A stretch of 64,000 nt of DNA from Halobaculum rubrum (GTDB lineage: Archaea; Halobacteriota; Halobacteria; Halobacteriales; Haloferacaceae): contig NZ_CP082284.1 of NCBI RefSeq assembly GCF_019880225.1, forward strand, positions 248,001 through 312,000, in the 5' to 3' direction. Below the pieces are notes generated by a model. The model saw only the letters and a program-made list of their open reading frames with translations. It made no database searches and was not told the origin of the DNA. Below, piece after piece: positions 18,265 through 26,433 of this stretch (position 1 is the first letter of the stretch; every line of letters starts with the position of its first letter). The position numbers were made by a program, and so were the translations under genes.

Positions 18265-18645
18265 CTACCCAAGTACTCGAGACGGAGCGATCTTCGCTTG
18301 CTCACCCTTCTGATGTGACCCTGCTCCGTAGAACCGGAGCCGGAGCGATCGTGCCCAAACCGTTCGCGTTTCGAGCACGCGAATTCCACGCCCGACTGGC
18401 CGGTACGCAACGAACACGTACCCACCAGAGGCGCGCACAAGCCGCGTGTGTTGGTCCTTCCAGAGGCGGAACCGCGGCGCCTTCCGCGTCATCATCGCTG
18501 CCTTCACGTCCCATGGGTCACCCTCCGAGTCTCTCGCGTCGGTCCACGACGAGTGATCTACCTCGAGCCCGTACAACTCGCGAGCCACCTGCTCTGCCAG
18601 CGCCCCGTACCGAGCTGCGTTCTGCGAGCGATTCGTCCTCACCAT
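18265..18645 (-). CDS. PD-(D/E)XK nuclease-like protein
   Basis: A protein of about 126 residues from ATG 18643-18645 (an upstream in-frame start at 18711 is possible). The core reads Y-G-A-L-A-E-Q-V-A-R-E-L, D-S-S-W-T-D-A-R-D-S-like segment, then D-P-W-D-V-K-A-A, which fits the E...D...x-V-K pattern of Hjc/restriction-endonuclease-like folds, followed by a strand G-G-Y-V-F-V-A-Y. The basic C-terminus would suit DNA binding. Catalytic assignment is inference from motif spacing. Confidence 0.55.
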   Translation of the reverse strand: MVRTNRSQNAARYGALAEQVARELYGLEVDHSSWTDARDSEGDPWDVKAAMMTRKAPRFRLWKDQHTRLVRASGGYVFVAYRPVGRGIRVLETRTVWARSLRLRFYGAGSHQKGEQAKIAPSRVLG

Positions 18646-18820
18646 GACGTCTTTTGACCCATGACCTCGCTTCGAGTTCGATTCTTGACCGTGACCCCGA
18701 TTTTCCCACACCGATCACCCCGGGTTTCCGCCCGGTGCTTCCGCAGACCCATCACGTAGTAAGTAGGTATATGACAGCCGGGGGGAGGGGAGCGGACGGA
18801 ACGCACGGAACACAGTGCAG

Positions 18821-19990
18821 TCATACGGTTTCCCCTTCCGACGGTTCCGGTACGTCCTCTAATTCGTTCCACTCGCCGCGTTCCCACTCCTTCTTTCGGT
18901 CCGTCGCCCACGATGTACCGTATCCGGCCTTTGCAGCCGCGTCCTTCTGCGAGATTCCCTCAGAGTCAGACCACGGTTTGCTATCCAGCAGGTACGACCG
19001 GACCCGCTCGCGACGCCGTATCTCGTCCGGGCTCGGTCCATCCTCTGTATCGTCATCGTCGCCGTCCGCGCCGAGAATCCGGAACTCGGACGCTTCGTGT
19101 TCCGAATAAGACTCACGCGTATCCGTGAGCCCCTGATAATCCGCTCCGTTCTCGAAGGTGTCTTGTCCGCCCTCGGTTTCGAGCAGCCGGGCGAATCCCG
19201 GATCGTCACGCTTGGGTTTCTCGATCGCGAACGTCGCGAGCCGCCGGAACGCCGCCGCCGTTCGCTTGCGCGTGTGGTTCACCATCAGCACCGAGCCGCG
19301 CTTTGCGTGCGGCCCGTGGCTTCCCTCCTTCTTCCGGATGAACGTCAGCGCGTTCGCGAACGTCTCGGCTTTCGGTCCGTCTTCTCCATAGCCCGAAAGT
19401 TCCTGTGCCGTCTCATCGATCACCGCGAGCACTTGACCTTCTACCGATGCCATCGCTTCGAGCATCTCTCGGTCTGACCGAACGATCTGGTCGAACCCGT
19501 CCCACGCGGTATTTCCGATGATGTGCCCGCCCGTGCGCGCCGCCCAGGTCCGCGCCACATCGAGCGTTGTCGCGGTCTTCCCCGAACCCGGTGGGCCGAG
19601 GACGAGCCCGATCGCGCCCTCGTGTTCCAGCTGCTCCGCGGCCGACGTGAGCAGGTCTTTTCCGTCCCGTGAGCGGTTCGTCAGTCCGACCATTCCCTGC
19701 ATTTGCGAGACGTTCCCCTCCGTGAAGGCACGATCCGCCATACGCGTACTCGCTGACCGGATGATGTTCCGCGCCAGCGCCGACTCGAGAAACGCCCCGT
19801 GCTCGTCAGGGACGAGCCCGCTCTCCCATAGACTCGCGTAATAATTGAGCAGATCGAGCGTCTCCGCGTCGTCAATCAGCCCAGCGAACTCGCGCACCCA
19901 CTCGTTTGGCTTGTCCTCGAGCGCCCCGCGGAGGAACTCGCGCCCCTGCGCCGCCGCGTACACCGACGAGTCCGACGACTTACCGGGCAT
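18821..19990 (-). CDS. P-loop ATPase (pleolipovirus VP8-like)
   Basis: A 389-residue ATPase starting at ATG 19988-19990. Walker A is G-P-P-G-S-G-K-T (residues about 132-139), Walker B is V-L-A-V-I-D-E-T (187-194), and a sensor-like N-H-T-R-K-R follows. The C-terminus has a helix-turn-helix (I-S-Q-K-D-A-A-A-K-A-G-Y-G). It is last of the virion-type operon, the same place as the VP8-type ATPase in pleolipoviruses, where an assembly or genome-handling role is assumed. Start overlaps the upstream gene by 11 bases. Confidence 0.8.
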   Translation of the reverse strand: MPGKSSDSSVYAAAQGREFLRGALEDKPNEWVREFAGLIDDAETLDLLNYYASLWESGLVPDEHGAFLESALARNIIRSASTRMADRAFTEGNVSQMQGMVGLTNRSRDGKDLLTSAAEQLEHEGAIGLVLGPPGSGKTATTLDVARTWAARTGGHIIGNTAWDGFDQIVRSDREMLEAMASVEGQVLAVIDETAQELSGYGEDGPKAETFANALTFIRKKEGSHGPHAKRGSVLMVNHTRKRTAAAFRRLATFAIEKPKRDDPGFARLLETEGGQDTFENGADYQGLTDTRESYSEHEASEFRILGADGDDDDTEDGPSPDEIRRRERVRSYLLDSKPWSDSEGISQKDAAAKAGYGTSWATDRKKEWERGEWNELEDVPEPSEGETV

Positions 19991-20234
19991 CGTACCCCCG
20001 CGTCTCCCACCACAGTACCAGCCGGTTCCCTGCTTCGGCGGCGTAGGGAATTCCCGCCAGCGCCGCGAGGAACACCAACAGCACGATCGCCGCCAGCGGC
20101 TCCGGTAGTTGCCCGCCACCGAACGCCTCCGGTATCCCGAGCGCGACTCCCCAACCGAGCAGATCAGCCGCCGCCCATGTCGCCACTCGGCGCGTCGTCA
20201 TCTCCCGGCGGTCCGGAAGCACTAGTAGACTCAT
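19980..20234 (-). CDS. Small two-TM membrane protein of the virion operon
   Basis: An 84-residue protein with two hydrophobic segments (about residues 18-38 and 48-66) and charged ends. It overlaps both neighbours (ATPase gene and 278-residue gene), so it is translationally coupled within the structural operon. No homologue recognised. Confidence 0.7.
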   Translation of the reverse strand: MSLLVLPDRREMTTRRVATWAAADLLGWGVALGIPEAFGGGQLPEPLAAIVLLVFLAALAGIPYAAEAGNRLVLWWETRGYDAR

Positions 20235-21067
20235 TCGACACGCCCCCCGTCGTTGGCGATCGATCCGGTCGGCTCGAGCGCCTCGTCATCTTCCAAGAGA
20301 TCTAGCGAGAACATCTCGCCGTTCTCATCGTCGTCGAGATCGTCGCCGGTGCCGTCGTCGTCAGGTGCGAGGTGCGACGGGAGCGACTCCGCCGGGAGTT
20401 CCTCCGCGATCACGTCGTCGATTGTCTCGTCACCGAACGACGGCGACAGGTGCGGTTCGAGCGCCGCGTTCTGGTCCGTCGCCCGCCGCGCGTCGAGTCG
20501 CCGGAGGATCGACGGGATACGCCGCCGCAGCGCCCGAGCGTGTCTCGCGTCTTCCTCGTACTGGTCCCGCAGTTCACCCACCATCGCCCGCACCGCCGAT
20601 TCCTCCGTTTCCCCGAGCACGCGCGACGCGGGCGCCGCTTCCCGCCAGTTGGCGACCGCCGCATTCGCCTCCGGGTTGTAGATCCGCGCCTCGTAGGTAT
20701 CCAGCGGCGAGTCCGTCCACGGGTACAGCGTCCCCTCGTGCACGTCCAGTTCCTCCCACGCTCGATCGTTCAACTCCCACGCTCCGAGCCCCATGTCCGT
20801 CGTCTCGTCCAGCGCGACGATGATGTGGCCCGGCGGGTCCGGCAGCAGGTCGGCTATCTTGTCCCCGACCATCCACGCGACGAGCAGCGTGCCCAGGAAC
20901 GCGAGCGCCCCGAGCGTCCACCACCCCGGCAGCGATGGCACCGATGGGTACCCCGCGTCGATCACGTCCATCTCGACTGCGAGCACGTACCCGCCGCCGA
21001 CCGCGATGATCGTCCGGAGGTTGTCCGAAACCAGATTGATGAGTGATTCTCTCGCGGTCATGGTCAT
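20231..21067 (-). CDS. Membrane-anchored virion-operon protein
   Basis: A 278-residue protein with two N-terminal membrane segments (about 15-35 and 48-68), a soluble domain with W-E-L-N-D-R-A-W-E-E-L and Y-E-A-R-I-Y-N-P-E-A-N, a charged coiled-coil-like region (about 165-205), and a very acidic tail. Position after the spike gene matches the conserved unnamed ORFs (ORF6/7 type) in pleolipoviruses. Overlaps the next upstream gene by 4 bases. Confidence 0.7.
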   Translation of the reverse strand: MTMTARESLINLVSDNLRTIIAVGGGYVLAVEMDVIDAGYPSVPSLPGWWTLGALAFLGTLLVAWMVGDKIADLLPDPPGHIIVALDETTDMGLGAWELNDRAWEELDVHEGTLYPWTDSPLDTYEARIYNPEANAAVANWREAAPASRVLGETEESAVRAMVGELRDQYEEDARHARALRRRIPSILRRLDARRATDQNAALEPHLSPSFGDETIDDVIAEELPAESLPSHLAPDDDGTGDDLDDDENGEMFSLDLLEDDEALEPTGSIANDGGRVE

Positions 21068-21663
21068 GCGATCCGGTCTATCTCGGGCTCGTCCGATTCC
21101 TCGAGCTTCTCTCGCGAGCGCTTGAACGAGAGGTATCCCGTGCCGACCGCCGCGCTCGCGGTGAGTGCTCCGGCGGTCGAATACGTCACCGTCGCCGCGC
21201 CCGCTTCGACCGAATCCGTCCGGAGCAACGCCGCGCCCTTCGCCGACGCGACCGTGATCGCATACGCCCCGTCAAACTCTACGGGCTCGAACGTGATCCG
21301 CGTCGTGTCGCTCCCGAGCGAGTAGCCCCGCGTGGGGATCTTCGTCGCCGTCGCCCCGCTTCCCTCGGTCATCGCCCGCATCACCGCTCCCGTGTCGGTG
21401 ATCTTGATGCTCGTTGGGTAGTCCGCTTCGAGTTCGAGCACGAAACTCCCGTCCGTGTACTCCCATGTCCGCACCTTCACCACCGGCCCGAGTTCGACCG
21501 CTATCTCCGGACCTTCTGGTGTGTCTGTCGGCGCCGTCTCGTTCGCTTCCTGCGCGCTCGCCGTTCCCGCTCCGGCGACCGTCGCGGCCGCTCCGCCGAG
21601 CGCCGCGAGCACTGTTCTCCGTGTCGTTCCCGTCGCTTCTGAGTTGTCGGTATTGTCGGTCAT
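21064..21663 (-). CDS. Tat-exported protein with C-terminal anchor
   Basis: A 199-residue protein, ATG at 21661-21663 (a TTG 6 bases earlier is in frame). The N-terminus has a twin-arginine signal (T-T-R-R-T-V-L-A-A-L-G-G-A-A) with an A-S-A cleavage-like site. The mature part is beta-rich; a hydrophobic stretch (A-G-A-L-T-A-S-A-A-V-G-T-G-Y-L) near the C-terminus followed by K-R-S-R-E-K would anchor it. It follows the spike-like gene and probably is a folded envelope protein. Confidence 0.75.
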   Translation of the reverse strand: MTDNTDNSEATGTTRRTVLAALGGAAATVAGAGTASAQEANETAPTDTPEGPEIAVELGPVVKVRTWEYTDGSFVLELEADYPTSIKITDTGAVMRAMTEGSGATATKIPTRGYSLGSDTTRITFEPVEFDGAYAITVASAKGAALLRTDSVEAGAATVTYSTAGALTASAAVGTGYLSFKRSREKLEESDEPEIDRIA

Positions 21664-21688
21664 GGTCAAGAAATGGGATCGCCGATAT

Positions 21689-23437
21689 CTAGCTCGGCGT
21701 CGTCACTTTGAGATACACGAGCCCGGCCACCGCGAGGATCGCCGCCGCCCCGCCGACGGATATCCCGAGCAGCGCCGCGAGCCTCTCAAAGAGCCCCTCG
21801 TTTGTCTCGGCGGCGCCGCCCGACGCCTTCGGTTCGCGACTCTCGATCTCCTCGCGGAGTTCGAGGATACGATTCATCTTTTCGAGTTGTTCACTCGTGT
21901 TGCTCGTCTTGTAGACGACTTTCTTGGTTGTCACCTCGTTTATTTGACCTCCTTCCTCATTGGTGATTGAGGAAACAGTGAACTCTCCAGAGAGTTCCGT
22001 AGTCTTACCACCAGTGTGGGCGAGTAGGACCGGTCCGGTGATGTTCGACGTGTTGTACGTGGTTCCAGCCTGCCACGAGCCATTCGGCGCGTTGCGCGCC
22101 ATCAGGAACCCGTTGTACGTCGCGCCCTTGTACTGGACTTCCATCGTCCCGGTCCCGTTGAGTTCCGGAGAATCGAGTCCCATGGATGAGAGCGCAGCCA
22201 CCACGTCGTAGGTGGAGTTCGTCCCGTCGACAGCCGACTGCCCGTAGCGGAACATCTGTGTGTTCCGACTCAGCACGTCAGCCGCGTCGATCTGTCCCGA
22301 CTCGTACGCTTGCCACGTGTTTTCAACGAAAACATCCACCTCGCTCTGCAGGGCGGAGTTTTGAGATTCAATCCGATCCCACCGATTTGCGTAATCGGCG
22401 AAGCGGATGTATGTCACCTGATCGTAATCAGAATTCGGCGGTTTGATCCGGAGGTAAGTCACATTCTGTCCGTGGTAGTAACTCCCCTCTTGAGTCTCGC
22501 CCTGCGCGGAAACCTGATTGACAGTTACAGAGTCGGTCCTCGTTCTGCCGTTCAGAGATTCCTTCTCTTTGAACCTGTACGCTTTCACACCGTGAGCGGT
22601 GCCGTTGGCAAGTGTGACAGACGTATCGACGGTGCCGATGAAGTACGAATTAGCCGAATTCGCATTCGTGTAGGCCGCACCGGCGTTAGCGTCGAGGACG
22701 TTTTCGGCAGTCAACGCAGATTCGTTCTGAGCGACGCCGAGCATCACATCAGCCGACTTCGCAGACGCATTGTAGGACTCGATGAGATTGATCTGCTTGA
22801 CAACGTAGTACTCCTGAATTGCCTGTTGCGCTTTGGACTTCGCTAGCGCCTTCGAAGAGCCGTTTTCATACGCTTGAGCGATCGCCATTTCTGCCTGCAT
22901 CCACGCGGCGGATTCGGTGTCGTTGAGGTAGTTGTCGTACACAGCGGATCGAGTCTCAGTCTCCGCTTTTTGCTGTAATCCGGAGTTGTAGATGTCGAGA
23001 TGCGTTTGATTAGCATCCGAATCTTGCATGTCCTCAATCGCCTGCGCGCGGTGCGAGTCGGTACACTTGCCATCGAACAGGAACTGATCGGTGGCGTAGC
23101 CGCCGAGGCCAAAGGAGAACGTCGCGAGCCGCTGTGTCTCCGAGCAGTCGTGCGTCGCGGACGCCGGTGCAACCGGCGACCCGGCGAACGGCGCCCCGAT
23201 CGCCGCCATCACGAGCAGCCCCACGACAAGCACGCCGCCAACCCGCTCGCGCCTCGGCGTGATCGAGGCGACGAGCCCGCGCAGATCAGCGTCGAGCCCG
23301 ACGCGAGCCATGACTATGACCAGCGCTGCGATAGAGAGGACGGTCGGAGCGATCCACTCGCCCCGGAGTGTCAGGAACCCGGCCGCCGCGAGCGATGCGA
23401 CGGCCGAGTATGTGAGCAGCAACCGATTCCAGATCAT
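21689..23437 (-). CDS. Spike-like membrane glycoprotein (VP4-type)
   Basis: A 582-residue protein with N-terminal membrane segments (three hydrophobic stretches in residues 5-95), a large exported domain rich in N-x-S/T sequons (for example Y-N-A-S, N-G-T-A, N-V-T-Y), two cysteines near residues 98 and 124, a coiled coil near the C-terminus (E-Q-L-E-K-M-N-R-I-L-E-L-R-E-E-I-E-S) and a final membrane helix. Coiled coil plus C-terminal anchor on a protein of this size is the pleolipovirus spike layout. The spike mediates receptor binding and fusion. Confidence 0.75.
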   Translation of the reverse strand: MIWNRLLLTYSAVASLAAAGFLTLRGEWIAPTVLSIAALVIVMARVGLDADLRGLVASITPRRERVGGVLVVGLLVMAAIGAPFAGSPVAPASATHDCSETQRLATFSFGLGGYATDQFLFDGKCTDSHRAQAIEDMQDSDANQTHLDIYNSGLQQKAETETRSAVYDNYLNDTESAAWMQAEMAIAQAYENGSSKALAKSKAQQAIQEYYVVKQINLIESYNASAKSADVMLGVAQNESALTAENVLDANAGAAYTNANSANSYFIGTVDTSVTLANGTAHGVKAYRFKEKESLNGRTRTDSVTVNQVSAQGETQEGSYYHGQNVTYLRIKPPNSDYDQVTYIRFADYANRWDRIESQNSALQSEVDVFVENTWQAYESGQIDAADVLSRNTQMFRYGQSAVDGTNSTYDVVAALSSMGLDSPELNGTGTMEVQYKGATYNGFLMARNAPNGSWQAGTTYNTSNITGPVLLAHTGGKTTELSGEFTVSSITNEEGGQINEVTTKKVVYKTSNTSEQLEKMNRILELREEIESREPKASGGAAETNEGLFERLAALLGISVGGAAAILAVAGLVYLKVTTPS

Positions 23438-23441
23438 CGGC

Positions 23442-23960
23442 TTACTCGTCTCCCTCCCGACCGAGCAGCACGTAGCCCCCGACGAGCACGATCGCGACGA
23501 GCCCGCCCGTTCCGATCGAGCCGAGCGACGAGCCGATCCCGCCCCCGCCGCCCGAGCCGGCGACCATCTGGATCGTCCCGACCTCTGCCGAGACGTTCGC
23601 CGTCGATGCGGTCGTGTTGTCCACGTGGACCATGACCTTGACCTGAGAGTACGCCGAGGCGTTCACGTCCGTGTACTCCACCAGCGACGTGTTCCCCGAG
23701 TCCACCGTCACGTTCCTAGTGTCCAGCGTTCCCGTTTCGTTGCCGTCCGCGTCGATCCCGACGAACTCCACCGTGAAGTTCGCCGATGTGTTCACGTCGC
23801 TAGTCGCGTTCAGGTCCGCGTACACACTCCGTGTATCGCCATCGACGGCGACCGTTTCGTTTGTGAGCTCAACATCGGCGGCGACCGCGCCGCCGGTCGC
23901 TCCGATCAGGCCGGCCGCCGCGACGAGCACGGCCGCCAGCAGCGCGAGCCCGCGCTTCAT
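23442..23960 (-). CDS. Secreted, C-terminally anchored envelope protein
   Basis: A 172-residue protein with a Sec signal peptide (K-R-G-L-A-L-L-A-A-V-L-V-A-A-A-G-L), an Asn/Thr-rich beta domain with several N-glycosylation sequons, a Gly-rich hinge and a C-terminal membrane helix (V-A-I-V-L-V-G-G-Y-V-L-L) ending in charged residues. It lies between the VP3-like genes and the spike gene. Overlaps the upstream gene by 4 bases. Confidence 0.75.
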   Translation of the reverse strand: MKRGLALLAAVLVAAAGLIGATGGAVAADVELTNETVAVDGDTRSVYADLNATSDVNTSANFTVEFVGIDADGNETGTLDTRNVTVDSGNTSLVEYTDVNASAYSQVKVMVHVDNTTASTANVSAEVGTIQMVAGSGGGGGIGSSLGSIGTGGLVAIVLVGGYVLLGREGDE

Positions 23961-24196
23961 GCGTCATTACCTCCGAGCACGTCGAGCCCGATGTTTCCCG
24001 CTAGCGACAGCGCGCCCGCGGCGCCGATCACGATGTAGACCAGCCCCGCCGACCCGGAACCGAGTAGTTCCGTAACGAGGTTCAGGTCGGCCGCTTCCAT
24101 CAGGCCCCAGTTGAGTGCGCCGAGCCCCGCCAGCAGCCACACTGTGACCTTGACCGCGGACTCGTCCGACTCGTAGGGGTTGCGAAGGTCGGCCAT
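23957..24196 (-). CDS. DUF378-like two-TM protein
   Basis: A 79-residue protein from ATG 24194-24196. Two membrane segments carry the pattern L-N-W-G-L-M-E-A-A-D-L-N-L-V-T-E-L-L-G and V-Y-I-V-I-G-A-A-G-A-L, which matches the small DUF378 family. Start overlaps the stop of the next upstream gene, so the two are coupled. Could be an envelope protein. Confidence 0.7.
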   Translation of the reverse strand: MADLRNPYESDESAVKVTVWLLAGLGALNWGLMEAADLNLVTELLGSGSAGLVYIVIGAAGALSLAGNIGLDVLGGNDA

Positions 24197-24609
24197 CAGC
24201 GCACCCACCCCAGTCCGATCTGTGCGACCGCCACGCCGAGGATGTAGAGCACGCCCCACAGGTCCGTACTCTGGAAGAACGAGGCAACGTCAGGGAACAG
24301 CACCCAGCCGACGAGCAGCGCCGCCGAGCCAAGCACGGCGTAGGCGTACACGTCGTCCATGTCCTCCTTCATCCGGTCGAGCCCGTCTGCGCTCAACAGG
24401 TCTGTGTGGTCGTTTGTGATCACGACCGCCGCGAACGTCCCGACCGTCACCAGCCACGCGATTGAACTCTCAATACCTGCGACTGTGAACGTATCAGACA
24501 TCGACACGCCGAACGCCGACACTGTCGCGATCCCGGTCATCACCGCGGCCGAGAAGATCGCGAGCACCAGCGCCCCGATGTCCTCCGCGTCAAATTCTTG
24601 GTATGCCAT
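24196..24609 (-). CDS. Four-TM protein (VP3-like internal membrane protein)
   Basis: A 137-residue protein from ATG 24607-24609. Four hydrophobic helices are visible (about 10-30, 45-65, 88-106 and 115-135), the topology of the VP3-type internal membrane protein that lines the pleolipovirus envelope. First gene of the long structural operon on the minus strand; all downstream genes overlap or nearly overlap. Confidence 0.7.
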   Translation of the reverse strand: MAYQEFDAEDIGALVLAIFSAAVMTGIATVSAFGVSMSDTFTVAGIESSIAWLVTVGTFAAVVITNDHTDLLSADGLDRMKEDMDDVYAYAVLGSAALLVGWVLFPDVASFFQSTDLWGVLYILGVAVAQIGLGWVR

Positions 24610-24829
24610 GTTGTGAGTGTGAGTTCTACCAGGACGCCCGCCGCGTCGTCGGTTCGCTACTGTGCTCCACGTCCGTTGTAGGGGCGTCAGCCCCACCTTT
24701 GGCCTTCATAGGTACCTCGTCGGCCGACCACGGGCCGATACGGCCGCCGAACCCTCCCCCTCACAAATACCCTAACTTGAACAGCGGGTTCCCCTCAGGG
24801 GTTCCCCCCGGGGTACCCACCTCTCGGAC

Positions 24830-24847
24830 GGGGTTTTATCAAACCCC
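24830..24847. promoter_or_regulatory. Palindrome over the TATA region of the AbrB-like gene
   Basis: GGGGTTT-TATC-AAACCCC is a perfect inverted repeat whose centre lies about 26 bp before ATG 24865, the place of the TATA box of a leaderless haloarchaeal promoter. A repressor bound here would block TBP. It lies between the divergent structural operon and the small regulator-like gene, so autoregulation is a good guess. Confidence 0.55.
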
Positions 24848-24864
24848 GAGGGTAGCGCCCGGAT

Positions 24865-25146
24865 ATGCCCCACAGACGGCTACGGAAGATCGGGACCGAC
24901 TCCGTCGGGATCGTGCTGGAGCGGTCGGACTTTCTGGAGCGGGACGGGATCCTCGACGAGGACGGAGAACTCCCCGAGAACACTACCGCGTTCACCGAGC
25001 GGTTGGGAGAACGAACCTACCTCGTCCGCGTCCCCGAGAACGGACACGTTCCGGAACTACACGAGTGCGCACCGATTCGGCGGGTCGCCGGACAGCTCTA
25101 TCTGGAGAACACGACGGGCGGGGCGGAAGCGTCACGGGCGGATTGA
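24865..25146 (+). CDS. AbrB-like small DNA-binding protein candidate
   Basis: A 93-residue protein. The first 50 residues (R-K-I-G-T-D-S-V-G-I-V-L, then F-L-E-R-D-G-I-L-D-E-D-G-E-L) resemble the swapped-hairpin AbrB/SpoVT pattern of haloarchaeal proteins. It is divergent from the structural operon and preceded by a palindromic operator-like site. A regulator of the virion genes is inferred. Confidence 0.6.
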   Translation: MPHRRLRKIGTDSVGIVLERSDFLERDGILDEDGELPENTTAFTERLGERTYLVRVPENGHVPELHECAPIRRVAGQLYLENTTGGAEASRAD

Positions 25147-25167
25147 CCAAACGGGGAGGTCGAAAGT

Positions 25168-25710
25168 CTACGTTGTGCCTTTCGGGAATGCAACATGGGT
25201 AGAATAGTCCTCACTCACAATCACTCTGGTTCCGGTCGGCCATGTGAGTCGACGGATACTCGATAAGACATCGGAGTAAGACCCGATGATATTCTGGAAC
25301 AATCCCCAACCAAGGATCAGCTCCAAAGTCAGGTTCACACCACTCAAAAGGAGCAACAGAGAAGCCAGAGATAAGAGTTGAGGCGCAAGCAACATCGGGA
25401 GTATATGCTTTACTGGTAGGCTTTCTTCAGGCACATAAACCATAGTTGGCCACACATAGACGGGGTCGTATCCGAGCGCGGAAGCGGTGACATAGTGTAG
25501 AGATTCATGAATGAATATAAAGGAGACAAGCCCGATTCCAAAGCTCAGAACATACAGCTTTAGATCATTTGGAATAAGAATAATCGACTCTGAGAAGACC
25601 AGACCAACAGCAACTGCCAGTAACACCAGTCTTGCAACAAAGGTGGCCCACTTTGGGAGATTGTATTTTTTATACTCGGTATACCCATTTGGAGAGTCTA
25701 CCGTCGCCAT
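25168..25710 (-). CDS. DUF3267-like membrane metalloprotease
   Basis: A 180-residue protein with about four membrane helices. In the second helix it has H-E-S-L-H-Y-V, an HExxH zinc-protease motif as in DUF3267/site-2-protease-like small membrane proteins; a third ligand could be the N or D in the last helix region (N-I-I-G-S-Y-S-D). The gene is clearly AT-richer than its viral neighbours, so it may be a later acquisition. Confidence 0.7.
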   Translation of the reverse strand: MATVDSPNGYTEYKKYNLPKWATFVARLVLLAVAVGLVFSESIILIPNDLKLYVLSFGIGLVSFIFIHESLHYVTASALGYDPVYVWPTMVYVPEESLPVKHILPMLLAPQLLSLASLLLLLSGVNLTLELILGWGLFQNIIGSYSDVLSSIRRLTWPTGTRVIVSEDYSTHVAFPKGTT

Positions 25711-25767
25711 TCTTTGGCGTTTGCAACTATTTATTTCAGTATAAATTCACCTGTCGAGACGTTTTGA

Positions 25768-26031
25768 CTACCGCCACCGACTCTCGATACTCGTCCGATA
25801 GTACAACCCGAGAACGTCGGTATTCGCGATATCTTGGATCGTCCGCGGGTTGTATTCCTCCCTCGCGTCCTCGACGTTCCGCGCCGACTGGACGAGGTGG
25901 GTAAGCGCCGCGTCGATCACGTCGGACCGCGGAGGATCGTCGCCGTCGCCGGCCGCGACGATCCCGGCCGCTTGGTCCAGTAGTCGTTTCCGTTCGTCCG
26001 ACAGCCGCAGGGTCGTTCGTTCAGTCCCCAT
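25768..26031 (-). CDS. Small ribbon-helix-helix-like protein (DUF7386-like)
   Basis: An 87-residue protein. The start T-T-L-R-L-S-D-E-R-K-R-L-L-D resembles RHH-type regulators, then R-S-D-V-I-D-A-A-L-T-H-L-V-Q-S as the second helix. It is the last gene before the cargo region and has its own leaderless-type promoter. DNA binding is inferred. Confidence 0.65.
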   Translation of the reverse strand: MGTERTTLRLSDERKRLLDQAAGIVAAGDGDDPPRSDVIDAALTHLVQSARNVEDAREEYNPRTIQDIANTDVLGLYYRTSIESRWR

Positions 26032-26053
26032 ATCCGGCGGCTGACCTCCCCCC

Positions 26054-26060
26054 TTTATAA
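26054..26060 (-). promoter_or_regulatory. TATA box for the RHH-like gene
   Basis: TTATAAA on the minus strand lies 23 bp before the ATG at 26029-26031, the expected distance for a leaderless haloarchaeal transcript. Confidence 0.5.
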
Positions 26061-26213
26061 TCGCATGTATGAGCGGAGTCCGGATCGCGTCGATCTGGAG
26101 TCACCGGAGGGGTCCCGCATTATATACCCCCGGCCGCGCGGCCGCTCGGAGCTGCGGACTCGACGCGAGGGACCGTCCGGATGTATGCACGAGGACCCCC
26201 GCTCGCCTGGGGT

Positions 26214-26274
26214 GTGCATACGCTGGGTGTGCATACATCGCGGATCCCCGTGACATTGGCGCGCGACCCCGTGG
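26214..26274 (+). repeat. Cassette-border repeat R1
   Basis: Two GTGCATAC boxes 15 bp apart (26214 and 26229), then ATCGCGGATCCCC, then GTGACATTGGCG and GCGACCCCGTG. The same order and spacing is found at 30309 and 37591 and, degraded, at 34708. An inverted GTATGCAC also lies at 26183-26190. It sits in a 400-bp intergenic stretch (26032-26433) that otherwise holds only a short GC palindrome (around 26132-26143). Confidence 0.85.
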
Positions 26275-26433
26275 ATACGGAGCAAGACCACTCATCAAAG
26301 CCACTAGCGGTCTTACCACTCACTTTTCCTCCCTCATATTTGTAGAAATGGGTATGAGTGCCTCCACAGATTCCTCAGATGAATTATATTTGAAAACAAT
26401 AATGTAACCGGAAGATGGTTTTTGACTACTGGA

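Noticed and set aside
26348-26407. 19-codon plus frame before the helicase gene
   Set aside because: Too short, AT-rich and without motif; probably leader sequence.
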